DNA from: Holtiella sp036655075
GTDB taxonomy: Bacteria; Bacillota; Clostridia; Lachnospirales; Cellulosilyticaceae
Assembly (NCBI RefSeq): GCF_036655075.1
Contig: NZ_JAVVQU010000064.1
Span: 1 to 10,563, forward strand
Direction of reading: 5' to 3'
DNA: 10,563 nucleotides
Shown here: positions 5,354-10,563 of the stretch, piece by piece
How the letters are laid out: the number at the start of each line of letters is the position of its first letter
How positions within the stretch are numbered: the stretch's first letter is position 1
The notes under the pieces: generated by a model
The model's input: only the letters and a program-made list of their open reading frames with translations
What the model was told of the DNA's origin: nothing
Database searches by the model: none
Program-made: the position numbers and the translations under genes

Positions 5354-7594
5354 TTATTCCACTAAATACGCTTGAGCTCTTTTGGCAACTGCCCGAGCTG
5401 CTTCTTGTGCCGTCATCTCACCTTTAAAGTAACCTTTTGTTTCTTTCACTATAATCTCCATTAAAGTTTCATCCATCATAACGGGTACTTTGGACTCTTG
5501 GCAAAGTTGTAAGAACGCCTCTTGTGCCCATCTGTAGTTCCCATCTATAAAGAGTTCACGCCCCTTGTGATCCGCAACGCCAAAAGAACTTGTATCTTCT
5601 TCGTTATGGGCGAAAGACTCTTGAAGTGCCTTGTTATTTACTGCAAAGCCATCTCCTAGATTAATCCTTTGAATAGTGTCAGATAAAGCTGTTTCAATAA
5701 TCTCTTGTACAATATCCTTATTATCGCTATTGACATTAATCCCTACAATCCCTTGTGGTATAAAGACACCTTCTTCTTGATTTCCTAACCTTACAAAACC
5801 ACTTTGTCCACGTTTTTCATTGGCTGCAACTGCCATTAACAAATCAAAGCTTGCTTTCGGTGTCAAAATGTGTACAGCTGTTTCCCCATAAGCTACGTCT
5901 AATAGTCCTGCAATTTGTTCAGTACGTGGGTCATGCCCATTTGTTCCTATCTCTTTTTCTTTCATAAGTTCTGGCTGTTGTACACGCTTAATATTTTCTA
6001 AGAAGGTAGCGAATGCTTCTTCATTGATAGTGCCTTTTGCATCTTTCCAAGTAGTTGCAGTCGTTAAATAGAATGCTCTAAGCAGTTGTTCTTCTGAATA
6101 ATCAGGGAAAAGCTTTTCATTTGGATGAAGCTTACACCACTTAGCCAGTTCCTCAAGGTCACTTCCAGATTGTAGTACTGCTTCATCACCCCATAAGGTT
6201 GGAAAGGCAAATCTTATGGGAACAGCATACAGCTTATCCTCTTTTTCATAGGAAGCCGCCACACTAGATAACCATAAGCCTTGGTCCATAAAAGGCTTTG
6301 CCCAATCGCTCATATCTTCTAAAACACCTTTTTCCATATAAGTTTCCACAGGTAATCCATCTAGGACTAATAAGTCTGGCCCCTTCCCTGCAAGTATTTC
6401 TGTATTCAGTGCACGCATAGCATCTGTCTTTGTGAGGGTGCTGCCTTCTTCTAATCCTATTTGGAAGCTTACTTGTACTTCTGGGTTGTCAATTTGATAC
6501 TGTGCTATAGCTTGTTTAAGGGTCGGTTGCTCTTCTAACATGTACACAAAGACTTCATTTTGTGGCTTAGAAGGTGTATCTTGAGCATACACATATTTTT
6601 TGAACTGATACTCACCTTCTGCACCTCTAAAAACAGCAAAGAATACATCGTCTTTTACAATCAACTCAAGACATTCTAAAGAAGGCATGCTAAAAGAATA
6701 TCTATCGGTATCCATCACCCGCTCCCATATAGACCCGCCTTGTACTAAATGATTAATCCCTTGGTTATTCAGTAAGTAAAGACCACCTTGGTTATCAGGT
6801 ATTAATTTGCTAGAGTCATCTACACCTTCACAAGGTATCGTCTCTATCAGTTTCCCACTCTCAAGGTCATAACTTTTCACACTACTATCTTGTACTGCTA
6901 TTTGGTACATTTTATCTCCTATAACCGCCACACTTGGCGAACTTTCTCCATAAGCTCTAACAAAGGTTCCATCTGTAGCCTTGTATCGATGTACACCCAT
7001 ATAAGCATCTGACACTATCAAATCCCCATCTGGCAAGACTTCTAGTGTTTCTGGTGTCACATAGTCTTGTTCATACTCCCAGTCGATATTTAAGTCTTCT
7101 AGCTTATTATCCTTACCCAACTTATAGATTCTGGTTTTAGATTCCTCTGCTAAGCAATAAGCAATGTAAGTTTCCTCCCCATTTGTATAGAGTTTGTCTT
7201 GATACCATCCCTCACCTAATTGTTGATAGGCCGTGCTCCATGGTGCATCTTGTTCTTCCCATGTATCATCACTTGTTAATCGATATACCTTAATCTCATC
7301 CTGATAAATATAGGCCTCTATACCCTGCTGTGTTTGACCCATTCCCATCAAGAAGCCTTTTCCCATATTAGGCAAAGCTAAAGTTTTTTCAACGTAGCGT
7401 CCCATCGCTACATTTTCAGGGGCTACATTTTTATTGCCTACTTCTTGGGTATTATCCTGTGGTAGTTCTCCTTGTCCACAGCCACTCATTAAGAGCATAT
7501 TCAGCACGAGTGCCCCTGCACCTATTTTTTTGATTTGCTTTTTCACTTGCTTTTTCATCTGCTTCTTCATTTGTTTTGTCTTTAATGTTTTCAT
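5354..7594 (-). CDS. lipoprotein: propeller-like domain fused to family-1 solute-binding domain
   Basis: A 746-residue lipoprotein, much longer than the usual 400-550 residues of CUT1 binding proteins. A very basic start (residues 1-23) leads into a hydrophobic segment and lipobox LLMSGC, with Cys39 the lipidation site, so the mature protein sits on the outer face of the membrane. Residues about 65-340 are beta-rich with repeated short strands (for example YIYQDEIKVYRL, KMYQIAVQDSSVKSYDL, GGLYLLNNQGINHLV), which I read as a beta-propeller-like domain. Residues about 345-745 look like a family-1 extracellular solute-binding protein: LKQAIAQYQIDNPEVQVSF, GKGPDLLVLDGLP, LYAVPIRFAFPTLWGD, and the typical end GEMTAQEAARAVAKRAQAYL. 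AGGAAGGG (7603-7610) precedes the ATG. It heads the operon and should feed the two permeases. Ligand unknown; the extra domain suggests recognition of a large or surface-bound ligand, which is inference. Confidence 0.85.
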   Translation of the reverse strand: MKTLKTKQMKKQMKKQVKKQIKKIGAGALVLNMLLMSGCGQGELPQDNTQEVGNKNVAPENVAMGRYVEKTLALPNMGKGFLMGMGQTQQGIEAYIYQDEIKVYRLTSDDTWEEQDAPWSTAYQQLGEGWYQDKLYTNGEETYIAYCLAEESKTRIYKLGKDNKLEDLNIDWEYEQDYVTPETLEVLPDGDLIVSDAYMGVHRYKATDGTFVRAYGESSPSVAVIGDKMYQIAVQDSSVKSYDLESGKLIETIPCEGVDDSSKLIPDNQGGLYLLNNQGINHLVQGGSIWERVMDTDRYSFSMPSLECLELIVKDDVFFAVFRGAEGEYQFKKYVYAQDTPSKPQNEVFVYMLEEQPTLKQAIAQYQIDNPEVQVSFQIGLEEGSTLTKTDAMRALNTEILAGKGPDLLVLDGLPVETYMEKGVLEDMSDWAKPFMDQGLWLSSVAASYEKEDKLYAVPIRFAFPTLWGDEAVLQSGSDLEELAKWCKLHPNEKLFPDYSEEQLLRAFYLTTATTWKDAKGTINEEAFATFLENIKRVQQPELMKEKEIGTNGHDPRTEQIAGLLDVAYGETAVHILTPKASFDLLMAVAANEKRGQSGFVRLGNQEEGVFIPQGIVGINVNSDNKDIVQEIIETALSDTIQRINLGDGFAVNNKALQESFAHNEEDTSSFGVADHKGRELFIDGNYRWAQEAFLQLCQESKVPVMMDETLMEIIVKETKGYFKGEMTAQEAARAVAKRAQAYLVE
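7532..7579 (-). repeat. four 12-base tandem units in the signal-peptide coding region
   Basis: Four imperfect 12-base units (7532-7543, 7544-7555, 7556-7567, 7568-7579) encode a run of basic four-residue blocks, KQMK KQMK KQVK KQIK, at the extreme N-terminus of the lipoprotein. The units differ at a few bases. This looks like a slippage-type expansion of the positively charged n-region. Confidence 0.7.
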
Positions 7595-7628
7595 AGCCTT
7601 TACCCTTCCTCGTTCTCTTATTAAACTT

Positions 7629-7637
7629 ATAATACCA
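7629..7637 (-). promoter_or_regulatory. extended -10 promoter of the transporter operon
   Basis: On the minus strand TGG-TATTAT forms an extended -10 (TGnTATAAT-like) 35 bases before the lipoprotein ATG. There is no good -35 box at 16-18 bases; that position falls in the inverted/direct repeat array at 7642-7686. This is what an activator-dependent promoter would look like. Confidence 0.5.
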
Positions 7638-7641
7638 CTCT

Positions 7642-7686
7642 AATCTTGAAAAAACCTTGAGCGCTTTTCAAGATTGTTTTAAGATT
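7642..7686. promoter_or_regulatory. probable response-regulator operator between divergent operons
   Basis: A perfect 11-bp inverted repeat, AATCTTGAAAA (7642-7652) and TTTTCAAGATT (7665-7675), surrounds a 12-base centre. The same half-site recurs as direct repeats: CTTGA at 7645 and 7656 (11 bases apart), and TTTTCAAGATT at 7665 followed by TTTTAAGATT at 7677 (12 bases apart). Direct repeats at about one helical turn are typical of OmpR-family sites, and the gene just to the right encodes such a regulator. The array covers the -35 positions of both divergent promoters. Confidence 0.55.
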
Positions 7687-7690
7687 TCTA

Positions 7691-7699
7691 TGCTATACT
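7691..7699 (+). promoter_or_regulatory. extended -10 promoter of the two-component system
   Basis: TGC-TATACT is a good extended -10 element about 75 bases before the response-regulator ATG. There is no proper -35 box; the repeat TTTTAAGATT (7677-7686) sits there instead, so autoregulation by the response regulator is plausible. Confidence 0.55.
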
Positions 7700-7773
7700 A
7701 AATTTCATATACAACTTAAAACGTAATGATGAAACATCTTATACTTAAACTACTTTAATTTTTGGAGGGTACT

Positions 7774-8454
7774 ATGCGTATTTTATTTGTTGAAGATGAC
7801 CAAACACTTTGTGATGCGGTAAGCTTTCATTTAATCAATGAAGGTTACCTCGTAGATGTCTGCTATGACGGAGCAGATGCTCTATACTTTATCAGGCAAG
7901 AGGCCTATGATTTGATCCTTCTTGACCGTATGCTCCCTTCTTTAGACGGACTGGCGCTCCTAAAAAGGATACGTGCACTTAGTATTTCTACACCTATTAT
8001 TTTGGTGACTGCCCTAGATGGTGTTGGCGACCGTATTACAGGACTTGATGCTGGAGCCGATGACTATCTTGTCAAGCCTTATGCCATTGCAGAACTTTCT
8101 GCTCGTATACGCGCCCTTAGTCGTCGCCCCACCCAATGGGAAAGTCTTAACCACCTAAGCTACGGTGACATCACCTTAGATTTAGCAGGACAATCATTAA
8201 AAGGACCTTCTCATTCTTGCTCTCTTTCTAAGCGGGAAAGTCAACTGGCTGAAGTGCTACTTAAAAACCCCGGACAAACCCTACCCCGTGCTATGATTTT
8301 GGCTAGAATTTGGGGACCTGATGCAGATGTAGAAGAGGGTAACTTAGATAGTTATATTCACTTTCTTCGCCGTCGCTTACATACTACTGGTAGTACTTTG
8401 CAAATTAAGACAGTTCGTTCTGTTGGCTATACTTTGGAGAACTCTATATGTTAA
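7774..8454 (+). CDS. OmpR/PhoB-family response regulator
   Basis: A 226-residue two-component response regulator. The receiver domain (about 1-118) has the acidic pair Glu7-Asp8-Asp9, phospho-acceptor Asp51 (LILLDRMLP), Thr79 and Lys101 (DYLVKP). The winged-helix DNA-binding domain spans about 128-222, with the recognition-helix region near 190-201 (LDSYIHFLRRRL) and the wing TVRSVGYTL. The ATG at 7774 is preferred to the TTG at 7762 because GGAGGG (7764-7769) lies 4 bases ahead of it and overlaps that TTG. It overlaps the kinase gene by 7 bases and is divergent from the transporter operon, sharing a 179-base regulatory region with it. The expected role is control of that operon and of its own gene from the operator at 7642-7686. 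Confidence 0.95.
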   Translation: MRILFVEDDQTLCDAVSFHLINEGYLVDVCYDGADALYFIRQEAYDLILLDRMLPSLDGLALLKRIRALSISTPIILVTALDGVGDRITGLDAGADDYLVKPYAIAELSARIRALSRRPTQWESLNHLSYGDITLDLAGQSLKGPSHSCSLSKRESQLAEVLLKNPGQTLPRAMILARIWGPDADVEEGNLDSYIHFLRRRLHTTGSTLQIKTVRSVGYTLENSIC

Positions 8455-9758
8455 GGAAACTTCGCCTTCAGCTTACCCTTCTATCTAGTAGCATTACTGC
8501 TTCTATTTTAATCGTTATGGCGATTCTTTCTCTTATGCTCTTTGAAGACCAGTTAAATAAGCAAAGTCATACAGCCTTTAGTGGCTACTTAAACCTTATT
8601 ACTTCTAAACTTCAAAATGACCGGGTCATTAGTCAAACTTGGCTGGCTCAAATGGAGGCAACCCACCATCTTGTCATTTTCATTGAAGATAATGGCACCC
8701 CTTTATTATTTCAAGGTGCCTTTCACCCTCGCTCTAGCAGAAGCTCACTGATTGAGATGGCTCAAAGGACGGCACGCCATCAATACAACTTTGACCCCCA
8801 TGCTATTCCACTTTCAAAATTAGATGTGCCTACTGTCACCTTTAGCCTCACACCCTCAGCAAAAGAGCACTTTCTCACAGGCATTGCCATTGTTCCTTCC
8901 CTCAATGGTGCCTATACTGTAACCCTCTTACAAGATATGCAATTTGAACACACGCGCATTTCACAGACACGTCTTCTTTTTGGTGGCCTTGTCTTGTGTA
9001 GTGTAGGCCTACTTGCTTACTTTTGTTGGTGGTTTGCTGGTCGTGCTATGATTCCTATTGAAAAAAGCAAACGCAAACAAGTAGAGTTTATTGCTGCTGC
9101 CTCTCACGAACTTCGTGCACCTTTAGCGGCAGTACAGGCAAGCGTATCCGTCTTAAGTCCTACCAATATTGCTTCTAATGAACATTTTATAAGTGCTATC
9201 CATGGAGAATGCAAACGTATGAGCCACTTAGTAGATGATTTGCTTCTACTAGCTAATGCAGATGCTGAGACTTGGTCTATCCACTATTCACCAGTGGAGT
9301 GCGATACCCTCCTTATTGAGACGCTAGAACTCTTCTATCCTTTAGCTAAAGCACAAGGTCTTCTCCTAGGCTTAGAACTTCCCAATACAATCGTTCCCTC
9401 TATTACTGCAGATGCCAATCGTATTAAGCAGGCCATTACGGTGCTCATTGACAATGCCATCCACTATACTCCTAGTAAGGGTAGTATCATAGCTTCTTTA
9501 AGCTTAGAAGAACGTCACTTAACTATTAAAGTCATAGATAATGGCCCAGGTATTCCAGACATTCATAAACCTTATATTTTTGACCGCTTTTATCGTGTAG
9601 ACCCCTCTCGCCATGAGAAAAACCATTATGGCCTTGGACTCAGTATCGCCTATGAAATCATTCATCTACATGGTGGAAGGTTATCCCTTGAAGACACACC
9701 ACAAGGTGGATGTACCTTTATCATCAAGCTTCCTTTAACTCACGCTATGAAAAACTGA
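8448..9758 (+). CDS. membrane sensor histidine kinase
   Basis: A 436-residue kinase and the cognate partner of the response regulator. Membrane segments at about 12-32 and 174-196 enclose an extracytoplasmic sensor of about 140 residues with no recognised fold. The linker after the second segment is only about 15 residues (AGRAMIPIEKSKRKQ), too short for a complete HAMP domain. The phospho-acceptor is His220 in FIAAASHELRAPLAAVQ. The catalytic domain shows the N box with Asn336 (LIDNAIHYTP), the G1 box DNGPGIP (364-370), the F box FDRFYR (378-383) and the G2 box YGLGLSIA (394-401), so all kinase motifs are intact. The ATG overlaps the regulator's stop, and a GGAG lies 8 bases upstream. By position it probably senses a signal relevant to the divergent transporter operon. 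Confidence 0.95.
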   Translation: MLRKLRLQLTLLSSSITASILIVMAILSLMLFEDQLNKQSHTAFSGYLNLITSKLQNDRVISQTWLAQMEATHHLVIFIEDNGTPLLFQGAFHPRSSRSSLIEMAQRTARHQYNFDPHAIPLSKLDVPTVTFSLTPSAKEHFLTGIAIVPSLNGAYTVTLLQDMQFEHTRISQTRLLFGGLVLCSVGLLAYFCWWFAGRAMIPIEKSKRKQVEFIAAASHELRAPLAAVQASVSVLSPTNIASNEHFISAIHGECKRMSHLVDDLLLLANADAETWSIHYSPVECDTLLIETLELFYPLAKAQGLLLGLELPNTIVPSITADANRIKQAITVLIDNAIHYTPSKGSIIASLSLEERHLTIKVIDNGPGIPDIHKPYIFDRFYRVDPSRHEKNHYGLGLSIAYEIIHLHGGRLSLEDTPQGGCTFIIKLPLTHAMKN

Positions 9759-9790
9759 TGTAAATACCATTTAGCATGACCCTTCTTAAA

Positions 9791-9836
9791 AAAACTCCTA
9801 GAGCCTCTTTATACTTAGAAGTGCTCTAGGAGTTTT
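9791..9836. terminator. bidirectional intrinsic terminator
   Basis: A perfect 14-bp stem, AAAACTCCTAGAGC (9791-9804) with GCTCTAGGAGTTTT (9823-9836), has an 18-base loop. T-runs follow on both strands (TTTTTCTT on plus, a run of seven T on minus). It ends the two-component operon and would also end minus-strand transcripts passing through the VanZ-like remnant. Confidence 0.9.
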
Positions 9837-9838
9837 TC

Positions 9839-10021
9839 TTATTTCTTTTTATAAATATTTATAATTTCATTTTTCTCAATATACTTCAACATGATTAAAC
9901 TTAAAGTAACACCTACTAAATTTAAGATAAAGTCATTAATATCTATAACAAAATTAGGATGATTTGTTAATAGATTGATTACAAAAAGCCAACCTAAGTC
10001 ACCTCCCCCCTTACAAAACAT
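9839..10021 (-). pseudogene. VanZ-like C-terminal remnant (60-codon frame)
   Basis: A 60-residue hydrophobic product if translation starts at the ATG at 10021. Residues 24-46 (FVIDINDFILNLVGVTLSLI and on) resemble the DIDDIILN-(x)-LG motif plus last membrane segment of VanZ-family proteins, and a basic tail follows. The N-terminal two thirds of a VanZ domain is missing. The ATG has no Shine-Dalgarno sequence, and a terminator-like hairpin (9988-10039) spans the first codons. The frame is open further upstream to a TAG at 10169-10171 but without a start codon and without VanZ-like residues. I therefore read it as a truncated, probably non-functional gene. The shared terminator at 9791-9836 suggests that minus-strand transcription existed here. 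A small genuine membrane protein is the alternative. Confidence 0.4.
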
Positions 10022-10044
10022 AGGTAGACTTAAGTTGGCCTTTT
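9984..10044. other. hairpin with buried Shine-Dalgarno sequence
   Basis: GCCAACCTAAGTC (9988-10000) pairs with GACTTAAGTTGGC (10027-10039) apart from one mismatch. The stem can be extended by ACCT/AGGT around one bulged base, and A/T runs flank it on each side. On the minus strand it ends in CTTTTTGT, so it resembles an intrinsic terminator. Its loop holds AAGGGGGGAGG, the strongest ribosome-binding sequence in this part of the window, yet no good in-frame start follows it. Confidence 0.5.
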
Positions 10045-10465
10045 GCTTGTGGCATATAGTTGCAAATAAGCTATGAACCTTCTTTCTTAAAACGTTACCT
10101 CCAAGTGTAGCGGTATGGTCGGCCTCATGGAGCAGTGTTTCATCAGTGTTCTTTAGGTGAAAGGGATGCTATGCATTTATCACTGCAAGTGTCTGAGTCA
10201 TTCACCCTTCATGTAGGTGTTGCCTCTGGCTTTACTTTTCGATTTTGTTTCTACCAAGAAGTAGACAATTACTTATTCAATGAAACTATATAGGCATTGC
10301 CCCACCTTACTAGTTGCCACTATACCTAGTGAGGTAGTTTTGAAAAAGTTTCTTAAGTTTATAGCAAGAGGGGAGAGTCTATAATACTTGAAAAACCTTT
10401 TCTCACATAAGTGTAAAATTCAAATGGACCTAGGATTTGTTTTACTTCTACACTCATGCTTCTAC
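10045..10465. other. gene-free stretch, possibly a minus-strand leader
   Basis: I find no convincing gene. Small frames exist on both strands: 40 codons on plus at 10171-10293 with AAGGG nearby, and open minus-strand frames below about 10168. None has a recognisable family. Several self-complementary pieces occur, such as ACCTTACTAG/CTAGTGAGGT (10304-10313 with 10326-10335, one G-U) and GGTGAA/TTCACC pairs near 10156 and 10201. The stretch lies between the minus-strand promoter near 10500 and the VanZ-like remnant, so it would form a leader of more than 400 bases. Confidence 0.35.
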
Positions 10466-10483
10466 GTTAGAACAAGTTCTAAC
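10466..10483. promoter_or_regulatory. palindromic operator-like site GTTAGAACAAGTTCTAAC
   Basis: A perfect 8-bp inverted repeat with a 2-base centre. It lies about 10-27 bases downstream of the start point expected for the minus-strand promoter at 10500-10528, where a bound repressor would block transcription. The spacing is unlike the Gram-positive LexA box. The binding protein is unknown, and no candidate regulator gene lies inside the window to the right. Confidence 0.5.
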
Positions 10484-10499
10484 ATATTTTATAATTTAT

Positions 10500-10528
10500 A
10501 TACTACACCATAGACTTGGACAAGTCAA
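10500..10528 (-). promoter_or_regulatory. minus-strand promoter overlapped by a second palindrome
   Basis: On the minus strand TTGACT (10528-10523) and TAGTAT (10505-10500) are spaced by 17 bases. A second dyad, GACTTG-GA-CAAGTC (10513-10526), covers the -35 box and spacer. It shares the 2-base centre and a CAAGT core with the palindrome at 10466-10483; the centres are 45 bases apart. It would drive transcription towards the VanZ-like remnant. Confidence 0.45.
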
Positions 10529-10563
10529 TAACTTTTCTGAATAAATTATAATTATTTATTTTT

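Noticed and set aside
7434..7643. Plus-strand frame rich in Phe/Ile/Cys at the lipoprotein start
   Set aside because: It is the antisense reading of the Lys-rich 12-base repeats and signal peptide.
7762..7773. TTG start at 7762 for the response regulator
   Set aside because: It overlaps the GGAGGG that serves the ATG at 7774, and receiver domains begin with the MRILFVEDD-type strand.
10171..10293. 40-codon plus-strand frame with a nearby AAGGG
   Set aside because: No recognisable family, unusual composition, and it overlaps a self-complementary region; not enough to call a gene.
10466..10483. LexA/SOS box
   Set aside because: GAAC and GTTC are separated by two bases, not the four of the Gram-positive LexA site.
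1..10563. CRISPR array, tRNA, rRNA, integrase or insertion sequence
   Set aside because: I saw no regularly spaced repeats, no cloverleaf or rRNA-like segments and no transposase or recombinase motifs on either strand.

Overview
The window looks like chromosomal DNA of a low-to-medium G+C Gram-positive anaerobe of the Clostridia, probably a Lachnospirales-type genome (Cellulosilyticum-like at a guess). The reasons are strong AGGAGG-type ribosome binding sites, a lipoprotein SBP with two CUT1 permeases and no ATPase gene, OmpR/histidine kinase regulation, and intrinsic terminators. Genus-level placement is a guess from style, not from a search.

Layout. (1) 55-801 (+): an A/T-rich alpha/beta hydrolase. 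(2) About 919-1130 (+): a G/C-rich, gene-free stretch that folds into nested helices plus a possible pseudoknot and ends in an intrinsic terminator. I read it as a stand-alone structured RNA of about 200 nt; a raiA-motif RNA is the best candidate, not proven. (3) 7594 down to 1126 (-): a five-gene operon. In transcription order it holds a lipoprotein that joins a beta-rich, propeller-like N-terminal domain to a family-1 solute-binding domain, a MalF-like permease, a MalG-like permease, an HlyD/MacA-like adaptor, and a MacB-core-domain membrane protein with no ATPase. Each of the last three genes has its Shine-Dalgarno sequence overlapping the previous stop codon. A terminator-like hairpin separates the binding-protein gene from the rest. 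(4) 7774-9758 (+): a divergent OmpR-family response regulator and histidine kinase. The 179-base divergent region carries an 11-bp inverted repeat with 11-12-bp-phased direct repeats between two opposed extended -10 promoters, an arrangement suited to control of both operons by the response regulator. (5) 9791-9836: a bidirectional terminator. (6) 9839-10563: a VanZ-like C-terminal remnant on the minus strand. It is preceded by a hairpin containing a buried Shine-Dalgarno sequence, a long leader-like region without a convincing gene, and a minus-strand promoter with two 2-bp-spaced palindromes.

The most unusual part is the five-gene operon. It combines the core of a sugar-type ABC importer with the adaptor and periplasmic-core modules of a MacAB-type exporter, without an ATPase and without sugar-metabolism genes, next to an OmpR-type two-component system. 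Together with the propeller/SBP fusion this suggests an envelope-facing sensing or transport machine rather than an ordinary sugar uptake operon. That function is inference.
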